Notes: generated by a model from the letters alone, not told the origin. Shown: positions 26,110-34,560, counted from the stretch's first letter. The stretch: DNA of 54,476 nt from Natronococcus jeotgali DSM 18795 (GCF_000337695.1 NZ_AOIA01000144.1:18918-73393), one strand, 5' to 3'. Made by a program: numbers and translations.

Positions 26110-27191
26110 CGCTTCGCGGCGCCGACCCTGAGACCGTTCGCGAGGCCCTCGAGACCGCGGACCCGCTTCCGGGAACCGCCGGCTTCGCGGGCGAGCTCGA
26201 CGGTCGGCTCGTCCGGGACGTACTCGGGCGAGTCCCGCTGTTCGTCGAGCGCGAGACGCCCGAGCGGTGGGCGTTCGAACCGCACGTCCTCGAGGATCCC
26301 GTCCGCTTCCCGGCTGGCTCGGTCGGCGAACCCGGCTCGGAGCCCCGGCGCGTCTGGTCGATCCCCGAGCCGACGCCCGAACCCGACCGCGAGGCGGCCC
26401 TCGAGGCGCTCGATCGGGCGATCCGGACGGCGGCCGACCGCGTTCGACGCGCGGATCGGGACGTCGCGGTCGCGTTCTCCGGCGGTGTCGACTCGGCGCT
26501 GGTCGCCGAGTTACTCGACGCGCCGAGTTACGTCGTCGGCTTCCCGGACAGCCACGACCTCGAGGCCGCCCGAACCGCGGCCGACGCGATGGGCCGCGAG
26601 CTCCGGACCGTCGAGTTCGAGCCCGCCGACCTCGAGCGGGCGGTTCCCGAGGTCGCCCGCGCGATCGGGCGGACGAACGCCATGGACGTCCAGATCGCGC
26701 TTCCGCTCTACCTGGTCGCCGAACGCGCCGCCGCGGACGGCTACGACGCGCTGGCAGTCGGGCAGGGCGCCGACGAGTTGTTCGGCGGCTACGAGAAGGT
26801 CGTTCGCCTCGACCACCGCGTCGCGGCTGATACCGTCCGCGGTGCGGTTCGAGAGCAGGTCGGAAGCCTCCCCGAGCAGCTGCCCCGCGACGTGCGCGCG
26901 ATCGAGGCCGCCGGGCTCGAGCCCGTCGCGCCGCTGCTCCACGACGCCGTGATCGACGCGGCGCTCCGGCTGCCCGACGAGCTGCTGGCCGACGCGGACG
27001 TTCGAAAGCGCGGATTCCGACGGGTCGCGGCCCGGTATCTGCCCGAGGAGATCGCGACTCGAGACAAGAAGGCGGTCCAGTACGGCAGCCTCGTCGCCCG
27101 CGAGCTCGATCGGCTCGCCCGCCAAGCGGGGTACAAGCGACGGATGGACGACCACGTCACGAAGTACGTCGAATCGCTGCTCGAGGAGTGA
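26106..27191 (+). CDS. Asparagine synthase-like ATP-pyrophosphatase protein lacking a glutaminase domain
   Basis: 361-residue protein. Residues 120-361 carry the asparagine-synthase C-terminal fold: P-loop SGGVDSAL (125-132), VGQGADELFGGYEKV near 220 and KKAVQYGSLVARELDRLA near the end. The N-terminal ~110 residues (MTLRGADPET...) do not show the Cys2 nucleophile of a class II glutamine amidotransferase. It therefore may use ammonia or another amine to form an amide on an unknown carboxylate. The gene starts inside the PHP stop codon (ATGA), so the two are translated together. Confidence 0.83.
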   Translation: MTLRGADPETVREALETADPLPGTAGFAGELDGRLVRDVLGRVPLFVERETPERWAFEPHVLEDPVRFPAGSVGEPGSEPRRVWSIPEPTPEPDREAALEALDRAIRTAADRVRRADRDVAVAFSGGVDSALVAELLDAPSYVVGFPDSHDLEAARTAADAMGRELRTVEFEPADLERAVPEVARAIGRTNAMDVQIALPLYLVAERAAADGYDALAVGQGADELFGGYEKVVRLDHRVAADTVRGAVREQVGSLPEQLPRDVRAIEAAGLEPVAPLLHDAVIDAALRLPDELLADADVRKRGFRRVAARYLPEEIATRDKKAVQYGSLVARELDRLARQAGYKRRMDDHVTKYVESLLEE

Positions 27192-27268
27192 CCGATCGCG
27201 GCGTCGACGCTCGTGGTACCACGACCCTCGGAACCCTTATCCGTCGGCCGGGCAAACGTTTGTTTGTA

Positions 27269-27463
27269 ATGGCGAAAGGTAACGTTGATTTCTTCAACGA
27301 CACAGGCGGCTACGGTTTCATCTCGACGGACGACGCGGACGATGACGTGTTCTTCCACATGGAAGACGTCGGCGGCCCGGACCTCGAGGAAGGCGAGGAG
27401 ATCGAATTCGACATCGAACAGGCCCCCAAGGGTCCCCGCGCGACGAACGTCGTCCGCAACTAA
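27269..27463 (+). CDS. cspA: Cold shock protein, CspA family
   Basis: 64-residue single OB-fold protein that binds single-stranded RNA or DNA. RNP1-like GGYGFIST and RNP2-like DVFFHMEDV are present, and the C-terminus GPRATNVVRN is typical. The acidic stretch DDADDD is a halophilic adaptation. Start at ATG 27269. The spacer has a T-rich CGTTTGTTTGTA just upstream and CCCTTATCC around 27234, a possible TATA box. Confidence 0.95.
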   Translation: MAKGNVDFFNDTGGYGFISTDDADDDVFFHMEDVGGPDLEEGEEIEFDIEQAPKGPRATNVVRN

Positions 27464-27504
27464 CTCCGTCTCTCTGCCGCTTTTGGCGGCGGTAAGCGAC
27501 GATC

Positions 27505-27512
27505 CGTTTTTT
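27505..27512 (+). terminator. T-run terminator of cspA
   Basis: CCGTTTTTTGA lies about 42 bases after the cspA stop. A six-T run is a typical archaeal termination signal. Confidence 0.4.
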
Positions 27513-27609
27513 GACACCCCGAGTTCGGAAGCCGTCGGTATCGGCGACGGCTCGAGCGCGGCCGCGACGACACCTCGTCGACAGTCTCGTCCGGCGCTCG
27601 AGCGCCGGC

Positions 27610-27939
27610 TCAGGACGGCAGCGGACAGAGACTCGCCGTGAACACGACCGTCTCGTCGGTCTCGTTCTCCGCACCGTGTTCGACGCCTCGCTCGTGGACT
27701 ACGACGCCGGGCGCCTCGACTCGCTCGTCTTCGCCGTCCCGCAGGACCGTCACTGTCCCCTCGAGGACGTGGAACACGTTCGTGCTGTCGCCGTGCTCGT
27801 GGGGCTCGAGGGTCGCCCCCGGACCGAGCGCGAAGGCCTTGACCAGCACGTCGTCCGCGACGACCAGCTCCGCAGTTTCGACCTCGCCCTCCTCGGGCTC
27901 GAGGTCGGCAATCGCGTCGGCGTATCTGTCGAGCGTCAT
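27610..27939 (-). CDS. Cupin-domain protein
   Basis: 109-residue single cupin. The metal-binding motif is visible as LEPHEHGDSTNVFHVLEGTV (His, His, Glu-type) and the second motif as VVVHERGVEHGAENETDE. Small cupins of this type are often sugar isomerase-like or sensory proteins. No pathway context: cspA and the permease flank it. Confidence 0.85.
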   Translation of the reverse strand: MTLDRYADAIADLEPEEGEVETAELVVADDVLVKAFALGPGATLEPHEHGDSTNVFHVLEGTVTVLRDGEDERVEAPGVVVHERGVEHGAENETDETVVFTASLCPLPS

Positions 27940-27992
27940 CGTGTGCCGCTTCGGACCGCGACGGGATAAATTTCGGACACGCGGTTGCGCCC

Positions 27993-29222
27993 CTAGAGGC
28001 CGAGCATGAGCGGGCCGATCAACACGCCCATCAGGTGGACGCGCCTGGACCGCAGGCGGACCGGTACCATTCCGACCGCTGCCGCGGCGACGAAGACGGC
28101 GATCCCGACCACGCTGGTAAACAGGTACGAGAGCGCGATCAACCCCCCGAGGACGGCCGTCGAGATCTTCCAGTAGGCCGTTCGACCGACGAGCTCGAGG
28201 TAGGCGTCGCCCGCCGCGATCACGACGACGAAGCCGACGACGCCCGCCAGAAGGATTCCCGACAGCAGGACCGGGATCTCGAGGGGCGCGTTCACGCTCT
28301 CGAAGGCGACCATCACGCCGGTTCGGGGCTGGCCGATCGCTAGCAGGGCGAACAGCGCGAAGATGGTGTTCGCGGTGTCGACGCCGCTGGTGGCGACGAT
28401 GTAGCCTCGATCGCCGGCGTCGCCGGGAACGAACGCGAGCGCCGCGACGCCGGCGATCGCCGCGGAGATCCCCGGCAGGTAGCCGACCACCGCGCCGGCG
28501 AGGGCGCCGGCGACCGCGGTCGCCCCGACCAGTCGTCGCGACAGCGCGAGCGTCGCGTCCGTCTGAGACGGGACCCCGCCGCCCCGGACCGCGTCGATCA
28601 ACACCGGTGCGCCGAACAGCCCCGCGAAAAGCGGCGAGAGGGTCCCGCCGGCCTCGAGCGGAGCTGCCGGCGAGAGATCTAGCGTCGCCGCCCCGAGAAC
28701 CGTCGCGAGCGCAAAGGAGAGTGCCCCGCCCGCCCTGGCGGCCCAGCTCCGCTCGGAGGCGATCAACGCGACCGCGATCAGCGCCAGCACGAGCGAGAGA
28801 TTGCCCCTGATCGTCGGGTACGCCGCGGTCACGACCCGCGTCACCGGAACCGCGAGCGGGATCGCGACCACCACCGCGAGCAGGCTCCCGAGGGCCGAAA
28901 GGCGGATCGCCTCGTACCCCCGTCCGGCCAGCACCATTCGGTGGCCCGGCAGGGCAGTGACGGCCATCTCCGCGTCGGGAACGCCCAGTGCCATCGCGGG
29001 GACGGCGTTCAGAAAGGTGTGGACGACGCCGGCCGCGAGCATCGCCGCGCCGACGAAAAGCGGCGGCCCGGGAACCGAGGGAGCGATTCCGGCGAGCAAC
29101 AGCGCGAAGTTGTTGGCGTGCAGTCCGGGTACGAGCCCGCTCAGCGTTCCGAGCGCCGAACCCGCCAGCACCCAGGCCAGCAGCCGCACGGCCAGCTCGG
29201 GATCCCCGACGAGCTCGATCAT
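27993..29222 (-). CDS. TctA-like tripartite-transporter permease homologue, archaeal type
   Basis: 409-residue polytopic membrane protein. The N-terminus (LGTLSGLVPGLHANNFALLLAG) and the repeated internal half (VVGYLPGISAAIAGVAALAF) carry the duplicated glycine-rich PG motif of the TctA/DUF112 family. About ten to twelve membrane segments are visible. TctA subunits of tripartite tricarboxylate transporters import citrate-like acids with TctB and TctC, but neither partner is present here. Archaeal members are shorter and their substrate is unknown. Confidence 0.82.
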   Translation of the reverse strand: MIELVGDPELAVRLLAWVLAGSALGTLSGLVPGLHANNFALLLAGIAPSVPGPPLFVGAAMLAAGVVHTFLNAVPAMALGVPDAEMAVTALPGHRMVLAGRGYEAIRLSALGSLLAVVVAIPLAVPVTRVVTAAYPTIRGNLSLVLALIAVALIASERSWAARAGGALSFALATVLGAATLDLSPAAPLEAGGTLSPLFAGLFGAPVLIDAVRGGGVPSQTDATLALSRRLVGATAVAGALAGAVVGYLPGISAAIAGVAALAFVPGDAGDRGYIVATSGVDTANTIFALFALLAIGQPRTGVMVAFESVNAPLEIPVLLSGILLAGVVGFVVVIAAGDAYLELVGRTAYWKISTAVLGGLIALSYLFTSVVGIAVFVAAAAVGMVPVRLRSRRVHLMGVLIGPLMLGL

Positions 29223-29302
29223 CGCCGGCGTTGGCCTCGGCTTCGAACTTAAACTCGAGCGTCGCCGAGAACCGCGGCGCTACCGCTGTGAGCGCGGGTT
29301 CG

Positions 29303-29311
29303 AAAAAATAC
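29303..29311 (-). terminator. T-run terminator of the L1-L10-L12 operon
   Basis: On the minus strand ATTTTTTCG follows 28-37 bases after the rpl12 stop. A six-T run in GC-rich sequence is a reasonable archaeal terminator. Confidence 0.5.
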
Positions 29312-29339
29312 CTGGGTCGTCGAATCGTCGCGTCGCGAC

Positions 29340-29678
29340 TTAGCCGAAGAGCTCGCCGAGGCCCTCGCCGCCGGCGTCCTCGTCTTCGTCGTCGTCCTCG
29401 TCTTCCTCGGCGGCTTCCTCTTCTTCGGCGGCTTCCTCGTCTTCCTCGTCCGCGGCCTCGCCGGCAGCGGCACCGCCTGCGGCGCCGCCCGCGGCGGGGA
29501 CGGCGGCGGCCTCGTCGACGGCCTCGTCGATGTCGACGTCCTCGAGCGCGGCGACGAGCGCCTTCACGCGGGACTCCTCGACGTCGACGCCCGCGGCGTC
29601 GAGCACGTCCGTCAGGTTGTCTTCGTTGATCTCTTCGCCCGCTTCGTTCAGGATGAGTGCAGCGTAAACGTATTCCAT
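29340..29678 (-). CDS. rpl12: Ribosomal protein P1 (archaeal L12)
   Basis: 112-residue acidic stalk protein of the large subunit that recruits translation factors. The N-terminal dimerisation domain [21 protein letters not shown] is followed by an Ala/Gly hinge, a Glu/Asp-rich linker, and the conserved C-terminal factor-binding tail GLGELFG. It is the last gene of the L1-L10-L12 operon, 19 bases after L10. Confidence 0.97.
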   Translation of the reverse strand: MEYVYAALILNEAGEEINEDNLTDVLDAAGVDVEESRVKALVAALEDVDIDEAVDEAAAVPAAGGAAGGAAAGEAADEEDEEAAEEEEAAEEDEDDDEDEDAGGEGLGELFG

Positions 29679-29697
29679 TGTAATTACCTCGAGTTAG

Positions 29698-30741
29698 TTA
29701 TCCGAACATCGCGCCGAGCCCTTCGCCGCCGCCACCGCCGTCTTCGTCGTCGTCATCGTCGGTGTCGGCCTCGTCGGCCTCGGCTTCCTGGTCGTCTGCC
29801 GATTCGTCGTCCTCGTCCGCGTCGTCAGCCGGCGCGGACTCGGCGGGTGCCTCGACGCCCTGCAGTTCCTCCGGCAGGGCCTCCTCGTCGTCGATCTGGG
29901 CCGCGAGCGCGCGCAGCTGCGCGTCGGCCTTGCTGACGAGGTCGGGCATGAGCGCCTCGTCCTCGATCGCGGCCTGCAGGCCGAGGCTCTTGGCCTCGCC
30001 CGTGGCCTTCGCGACCAGCGTCGGCGCCGTCGCCTCGGTCGGGTAGCTCGCGTTGACCGAGAGGTTCCGCGCCCGCGCGGCCGCGGTCGCGATGTCGCTC
30101 TCGTAGGCCTCGACGTCGATGTCGAGATCCTCGGGGTCGAACAGCGTTCCCTCGGCCACGACGGCGCGAAGGTCCAGTCCGACTTCCTTGGGCTCGATTC
30201 CCAGCTCGTTGAGGACGTTCGCGAGGTCGGCGGAGACTTCCTCGCCGGCCTCGAGAACGGTCGAGTCCTCCATGACCTGGATCGAGCCGTCCTGGATCCG
30301 GGCGTTGGCGCCGACGCTCTGGAGTTCGCCGACGAACGGCCCCGGATCGACGCCCGTGTCCCCCTCGGGGACCACGATGTCGTTGGGAGCGACCTCGCCC
30401 TCGTTGATCGGGGCGGGGGTCTTCGACGCCTCGAGCTCCTTGTAGAGCGCGAACGGGTTGTCGTTCGTGCCCACGAGCCCGACCTGGCCCTCGACGTGCT
30501 CGACGAGGTCACCGAGGCCGGCGTCCTCGAGCGCGTGAACCTGCAGGGTGTTACGGCTCACCCGCAACTCGGCGCTGCCGTGCAGGTCGCGGCGCATGTC
30601 CTGGAGCTGCTTGCTCGGAATGCCGGCGATGCCGACGATGCCGACGCTCTCGTAGCTCTCGATGAGGTCGGCGAGTTCGTCGACCTCCTCTTTCTTCCAC
30701 TGGGGAAGGTTCTGGGTCTTGCGTTCGGCCTCTGCGCTCAT
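29698..30741 (-). CDS. rpl10: Ribosomal protein uL10 (archaeal P0)
   Basis: 347-residue stalk base protein. Residues 1-110 bind 23S rRNA ([20 protein letters not shown] then [21 protein letters not shown]). The middle is the archaeal-specific domain, followed by helical spines that hold L12 dimers. The acidic C-terminus ends in GLGAMFG, matching the L12 tail. It starts one base after the L1 stop, so the two genes are translationally coupled. Confidence 0.97.
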   Translation of the reverse strand: MSAEAERKTQNLPQWKKEEVDELADLIESYESVGIVGIAGIPSKQLQDMRRDLHGSAELRVSRNTLQVHALEDAGLGDLVEHVEGQVGLVGTNDNPFALYKELEASKTPAPINEGEVAPNDIVVPEGDTGVDPGPFVGELQSVGANARIQDGSIQVMEDSTVLEAGEEVSADLANVLNELGIEPKEVGLDLRAVVAEGTLFDPEDLDIDVEAYESDIATAAARARNLSVNASYPTEATAPTLVAKATGEAKSLGLQAAIEDEALMPDLVSKADAQLRALAAQIDDEEALPEELQGVEAPAESAPADDADEDDESADDQEAEADEADTDDDDDEDGGGGGEGLGAMFG

Positions 30742-30742
30742 C

Positions 30743-31375
30743 TCAGGCCACCTCCACGGACGGGCCCATCGTCGTCTTCACGTAGACGGTGTCGATGTTC
30801 TGGGGCCCCTTCTCGAGGTCGGCGTGCAGGCGTCGCAGGATCACGTCGATGTTGTCGGCGATGTTCTCGGCGTCCATGTCCTCGGCACCGACGCGCGTGT
30901 GGAACGTGCGCCGGTCCCGGGAGCGAATCTGCACGGTGTTTTTGAGTCGGTTGACCGTTTCGACGACGTCGTCGTCGGGTCCGAGCGGGTCCGGCATCTT
31001 CCCTCGGGGACCGAGGATCGTACCCAGATGCCGGGCGATATCTTGCATCATCGCCTCCTCGGCGATGAAGAAGTCCGTCTCGTCTGCGAGGTCTTTGGCC
31101 TCGTCGTCGTCCAGATCGGCCACGTCGCTCTCCGAGAGCACCTGGTCCGCGGCCTCCTCGGCGCGGACCGCGGTTTCGCCCTCGGCGATAACGACGATCT
31201 GAGTCTCTTGGCCGGTTCCGGACGGCAGGACGACGGACTCGTCGACACGGTTCGACGGTTCGTTCAGGTCGAGGTCGCGCAGGTTGATCGCGAGGTCGAC
31301 CGTCTCGGTGAAGTTCCGATCGGGCGCGTCCTCGAGTGCGCGAGTGACTGCTGTTTGAATATCCGAATCTGCCAT
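30743..31375 (-). CDS. rpl1: Ribosomal protein uL1
   Basis: 210-residue L1, which binds the mobile L1 stalk of 23S r[44 protein letters not shown] and [14 protein letters not shown] are standard signatures. It is the first gene of the operon; a strong SD-like GGAGGTG on the minus strand lies eight bases before the ATG. In haloarchaea L1 is known to repress its own operon by binding its leader, and an inverted-repeat leader is visible here. Confidence 0.96.
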   Translation of the reverse strand: MADSDIQTAVTRALEDAPDRNFTETVDLAINLRDLDLNEPSNRVDESVVLPSGTGQETQIVVIAEGETAVRAEEAADQVLSESDVADLDDDEAKDLADETDFFIAEEAMMQDIARHLGTILGPRGKMPDPLGPDDDVVETVNRLKNTVQIRSRDRRTFHTRVGAEDMDAENIADNIDVILRRLHADLEKGPQNIDTVYVKTTMGPSVEVA

Positions 31376-31470
31376 CGTTCACCTCCGTAGTACGCAGGAG
31401 TGCTCCTACGGGTCAGTGAAACAGGCTAGGCCTGTCTCTGTTGAGCAAAGTGGGATGTCGAACTTAAACC
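31376..31470 (-). promoter_or_regulatory. L1-L10-L12 operon promoter and structured leader
   Basis: On the minus strand a TATA-like TTTAAGTTC (31459-31467) is followed by a leader of about 65 bases. The leader has two inverted repeats: ACAGGC-CTA-GCCTGT (31421-31435) and CCGTAG ... CTACGG (31385-31411) whose loop contains GGAG/CTCC. Unlike most genes here the transcript is not leaderless, and the SD site GGAGGTG follows the second hairpin. This layout fits L1 feedback control. Confidence 0.6.
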
Positions 31471-31716
31471 CGTCGAACTGTCCTGCCCGTGTGTCTCCGG
31501 CCCGAACCCGCCGGATCGGCGCGGCCGTCGACGGCGGTTTTCCGCGGGCGAGTGGCGACCGTTCGGTCGTCCTCGAGGGCGCCGCTTCCGATCCGTTTAC
31601 ATCCGCGACGTGGGTGGCCGCCGTCCGGCGCAGTAGTCGTTCGCTCGTCGAACGGGAACGCCGAAGCGACTGCTGGCACTCGAGGAAAGCGCACCGCAAA
31701 ACGAGAGCGGACCGCG
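31471..31716. other. Intergenic region between L11 and L1 genes
   Basis: About 245 GC-rich bases between the L11 stop (31717) and the L1 promoter. I see no convincing gene, tRNA or repeat. The minus-strand part just after the L11 stop would hold its terminator, but no clear T-run is visible. Confidence 0.5.
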
Positions 31717-32202
31717 TTAGGCCGACAGCGCGTCGTCGTACTCGCCGTCGTCGACCCGCTCTTTGAACTCGCGGGCGTCCTCGCCCTCGATGGTGACGCC
31801 CATCGAGGCGCAGGTGCCGACGACCTCCTTCGCGGCGTTTCTCGTGTCGTAGGCGAGCAGGTCGGGGTGTTTCTGCTCGGCGATCGTCTTGACCTGATCG
31901 ATCGAGAGATCGGCGACGAAGTCCTTCTGGGGCTCGCCGCTACCGGTCTCGAAACCGGCCTCGTCCTTGATCAGCGCCGCCGTCGGCGGGACGCCGACGT
32001 CGATCGAGAACGAGCCGTCGTCGTCGTAGTCGACGGTGACGGGTACTTCGGTGCCGTCGAACGCTTCGGTCTGATCGTTGATCTCCTGTACGACCGCCTG
32101 CACGTCGACGGGGGTCGGTCCGAGCTCGGGACCGAGCGGTGGGCCAGGGTTGGCCTGGCCACCCGGAACGAGCACTTCGATGGTTCCAGCCATACCCGTC
32201 AC
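31717..32202 (-). CDS. rpl11: Ribosomal protein uL11
   Basis: 161-residue L11, binding the GTPase-associated centre of 23S rRNA. IEVLVPGGQANPGPPLGPELGPTPVDVQAVV is the conserved N-terminal loop, and LAYDTRNAAKEVVGTCASMGVTIEG is the RNA-binding end. It has its own transcript here, separated from L1 by about 340 bases. Confidence 0.97.
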   Translation of the reverse strand: MTGMAGTIEVLVPGGQANPGPPLGPELGPTPVDVQAVVQEINDQTEAFDGTEVPVTVDYDDDGSFSIDVGVPPTAALIKDEAGFETGSGEPQKDFVADLSIDQVKTIAEQKHPDLLAYDTRNAAKEVVGTCASMGVTIEGEDAREFKERVDDGEYDDALSA

Positions 32203-32271
32203 AACCCGTGCGCGAGTTTTAAGGATTGCTTTTTCGGGCAGTCGACGCCTGTTACCGACTGGCGTACGCGA

Positions 32272-32574
32272 CTACTCGACGGCGTCGGCGCGCCACTCGG
32301 CGAACGACTCGAGGACGTCCGCCTCGTCGAACCGCTCGATGCAGGGGACGTCGTAGGGATGCAGCTCCCGGACCCGCTCGACGAGGTCGGTGGCGGCGTC
32401 GTCGGTCGTCTTCGCCAGCAGGACCGTCTCCTCGTCGCGGTGGACCTCACCCTCCCACCGATAGGTCGAGGTCGTCGACAGCTCGTTGACGCAGGCAGCC
32501 AGTCGCTCCTCGAGCAGCGTTTCGGCGATCGACGGGGCGTCCTCGGGCGGTGCGGTCACGTAGATCGTCGGCAT
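32272..32574 (-). CDS. cutA: Divalent-cation tolerance protein CutA
   Basis: 100-residue trimeric CutA1-type protein. TIYVTAPPEDAPSIAETLLEERLAACVNELSTTSTYRWEGEV and the end VPCIERFDEADVLESFAEWRADAVE are family signatures. It is linked to copper and other divalent metals but its molecular role is debated. A zinc-uptake locus lies elsewhere in the window with no direct link. Confidence 0.95.
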   Translation of the reverse strand: MPTIYVTAPPEDAPSIAETLLEERLAACVNELSTTSTYRWEGEVHRDEETVLLAKTTDDAATDLVERVRELHPYDVPCIERFDEADVLESFAEWRADAVE

Positions 32575-32626
32575 ACGCGCAGTTACTCGGTAGCGGACAA
32601 CAGCGTGGCCGATCTATCCGCCGCGA

Positions 32627-32824
32627 TCAGGCGTCGTCGCCACTCCCCGTTATCGGGTTGAACGTCCCCGTGATGTCCCACTCGTGGATGCAGTGAGGAT
32701 TGCCGACTCGTTTGTCGCCGTCCTCCAGAACCAGTTGCCACGCGCCGAGATCTTCGTCCCATCGTTCCGCTCGCTCGCACTCCTCGCATACTCGCGTCGT
32801 CGGTTTCCGTACCTGTGCGTTCAT
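32627..32824 (-). CDS. HEWD-family small zinc-binding protein
   Basis: 65-residue protein read from the ATG at 32824 (MNAQVRKPTTRVCEECERAERWDEDLGAW). It has a CxxC pair (CEEC) near residue 13 and a C-terminal GNPHCIHEWDITGTFNPI, giving a likely zinc site of three Cys and one or two His; the motif HEWD names the family. Its role is unknown; it may bind nucleic acid or protein. An ATG at 32851 would add nine residues. The stretch 32825-33002 upstream of it holds no other gene. Confidence 0.82.
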   Translation of the reverse strand: MNAQVRKPTTRVCEECERAERWDEDLGAWQLVLEDGDKRVGNPHCIHEWDITGTFNPITGSGDDA

Positions 32825-33002
32825 TACCGGGTGTGCGAACTCGACACACATAACGGTGTCTGTGACCGGCAATTGCTGCCACCACCATCGGAACGGGACG
32901 GTAACCGAGCCGTGAGGGTACGGTCCGGATAACGATACCGACCCCCCATCGAGCCTCGAGGCCGGCGCTCGCTCGAGCACAGCCGCGGCTCCCGATCGAT
33001 CG

Positions 33003-33027
33003 GCAAAAGAATCCCCTCGGGGGGTCG
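33003..33027 (-). terminator. Possible hairpin terminator of the acidic repeat protein
   Basis: On the minus strand the stop codon is followed by CCCCCCGAGGGGATTCTTTTG: a four-to-five pair hairpin then a T-rich run. Supported only by sequence appearance. Confidence 0.45.
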
Positions 33028-34560
33028 CTAGCAGGCAGTGTCGGCGGTCTGATCGCCGGCCGTGCCGCCGTTCGCCGTCTTTCCGTCGGTTGCGCCGCCG
33101 TTCGCCGTCTTTCCGTCGGTTGCGCCGCCGTTCGTCGCCTCGGCATCACCGTTCTCGGCGATCGGTGACGCGGGTTCCTCGGAGTCAGCGGGCTCTCCGT
33201 CGACCGGTTCCTCCGCGGTGGAGTCGTCGGTCGGCGTCTCGTCCGCGGTGGAATCGTTAGCCGGCATCTCGTCCGCCGGTTCGTCGGTCGGCATCTCGTC
33301 CGCCGGTTCGTCGGTGCCGGCGATCATCACGAAGATCGTCGCCTCTTCGATCGTTACGCGGAGTCCGTCGTCGGGGGACGCGTCGACCGGCTCGTCAGTC
33401 GAGGCGTCGTCGACGCCGGTTTGGACGTCGTCGGATGCGTTATCCGCGCTATCGTCGGATGCGTTATCCGCGCCGTTCTGGGACGCGTCGGTGTCGTTTT
33501 CGTCGCTGGTGGACTCGTCGTCCGTTACGCTGTGGTCGTCTTCGGAACCGTCGTCGACCGAGACGTCATCCATCGGTCCTTCGTCGTCGACGCCGTCGGC
33601 GGCGCCGTCGGTAGCGACGGGGTCCTCGTCGGTCGACGCTCCGTCGTGCTGAGCGAGGGTCGCCTCTTCGATGGTCACCTCGAGCGGCCCCTCGTAGACG
33701 AACGCGTTACTCTCGCCGTCGGTTCCATCGGTTTCAACGGCGTCGAGTTCGTTCTCGAGGCCGTCGAGCTCGTCGACCGAGACGAAGATCGTCGCCTCGG
33801 AGACGGTCACCTGGCGCTGGTCGTCGGCCTCGTCGTCGTCGCCGTTTTCGGAAGCGTCGAGCGCGTCGTCGGACTCGTTGGAGTCGGCGGCCGTGTCGTT
33901 TTCGTCGCCGGTGGACGCGTCGGTCGCGCCGTTCTCAGCGGTCGATTCCACGACCGGCTCCTCCTCGAGAAGGACGAACGCCGTCGCCTGGCCGATCGTG
34001 ACCTCCTGTGCGTCGTCGTCGCCGTTCGCGCTCACGGACTCGTCTTCCGATTCGTCGTCCGTATCGGTCGAGTCGTCGTCGGTCAGTCCGTCGTCGACCG
34101 AGTCGTTGTCGTCCGATTCATTGTCGGTCAGTCCGTCGTCGACCGAGTCGTTGTCGGTCAGTCCGTCGTCGATCGAGTCGTTGTCGATCGAGTCGTTGTC
34201 GTCCGATTCATTGTCGGTCAGCCCATCGTCGACCGAATCGTTGTCGATCGAGTCGTCGTCGGTCAGCCCGTCATCATCCGACTCGTTGTCGTCCGATTCA
34301 TTGTCGGTTAGTCCGTCATCATCCGACTCGTCTCCGGCCGCATCGTCCCCGGAGTCTTCGACGAGGACGAGGACCGTCGCCTCTTCGATGGTCACCTGCC
34401 ACGCTCCGTCGTCGGAAGCGTCTGTCGATTCGCCGTCTGCAGTGTCGTTGTCGTTGTCGTCGACGCTGGTTGCAGCGGGACCCGCTGCGATGGCTGTGGC
34501 TCCGCCAGAGCCGAGTACCATCAGCGCGACTACTACGACGAGTATTGTACGTACGCTCAT
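33028..34560 (-). CDS. Secreted acidic repeat protein with five VTIEEAT motifs
   Basis: 510-residue protein with an N-terminal signal peptide (MSVRTILVVVVALMVLGSGG then an Ala-rich cleavage region near residue 27). The rest is mostly Asp, Glu, Ser, Thr, Asn and Gly. Five copies of a short motif stand out: QVTIEEATVLVLVE (55-68), EVTIGQATAFVLLE (186-199), QVTVSEATIFVSVD (250-263), EVTIEEATLA (294-303) and RVTIEEATIFVMIA (401-414). Between them are tandem runs such as DDGLTDNESDDN and NASDDSADNASDD, and the end has GGATDGKTAN repeats, then a terminal Cys. I do not recognise the family. It might be a surface or matrix protein; N-glycosylation sequons (NDS, NAS, NES) are common. Confidence 0.78.
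   Translation of the reverse strand: MSVRTILVVVVALMVLGSGGATAIAAGPAATSVDDNDNDTADGESTDASDDGAWQVTIEEATVLVLVEDSGDDAAGDESDDDGLTDNESDDNESDDDGLTDDDSIDNDSVDDGLTDNESDDNDSIDNDSIDDGLTDNDSVDDGLTDNESDDNDSVDDGLTDDDSTDTDDESEDESVSANGDDDAQEVTIGQATAFVLLEEEPVVESTAENGATDASTGDENDTAADSNESDDALDASENGDDDEADDQRQVTVSEATIFVSVDELDGLENELDAVETDGTDGESNAFVYEGPLEVTIEEATLAQHDGASTDEDPVATDGAADGVDDEGPMDDVSVDDGSEDDHSVTDDESTSDENDTDASQNGADNASDDSADNASDDVQTGVDDASTDEPVDASPDDGLRVTIEEATIFVMIAGTDEPADEMPTDEPADEMPANDSTADETPTDDSTAEEPVDGEPADSEEPASPIAENGDAEATNGGATDGKTANGGATDGKTANGGTAGDQTADTAC
33064..33134. repeat. Tandem 30-base repeat in the acidic protein gene, 3' part
   Basis: Two identical 30-base units (33064-33093 and 33094-33123) begin GCCGCCGTTCGCC and are followed by a partial third. 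They encode GGATDGKTAN. They look like recent slippage. Confidence 0.85.
33262..33315. repeat. Tandem 27-base repeat in the acidic protein gene
   Basis: Two identical 27-base units (33262-33288 and 33289-33315), beginning CGGCATCTCGTCC, encode repeated TDEPADEMP. This is evidence of length variation in this protein. Confidence 0.8.
34080..34325. repeat. Degenerate tandem repeat of the acidic linker
   Basis: Variants of GTCGGTCAGTCCGTCGTCGA and GACCGAGTCGTTGTC recur about ten times with point changes. They encode DDGLTDNES/DDNDSV. The array separates the first and second VTIEEAT motifs and is the longest repeat in the window. Confidence 0.85.

Noticed and set aside
29285-29312. GGGTTCGAAAAAA near the L12 gene resembling a tRNA T-loop
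   Set aside because: No matching acceptor, D or anticodon stems are present; the A-run fits a minus-strand terminator.
32583-33149. Minus-strand frame with repeated RRTAAQPTE
   Set aside because: It is the translation of the 30-base repeat of the acidic protein in another frame.
34080-34325. Regular repeat array resembling a CRISPR
   Set aside because: Units lie in frame inside a coding gene, are contiguous with no unique spacers, and encode Asp/Ser repeats.
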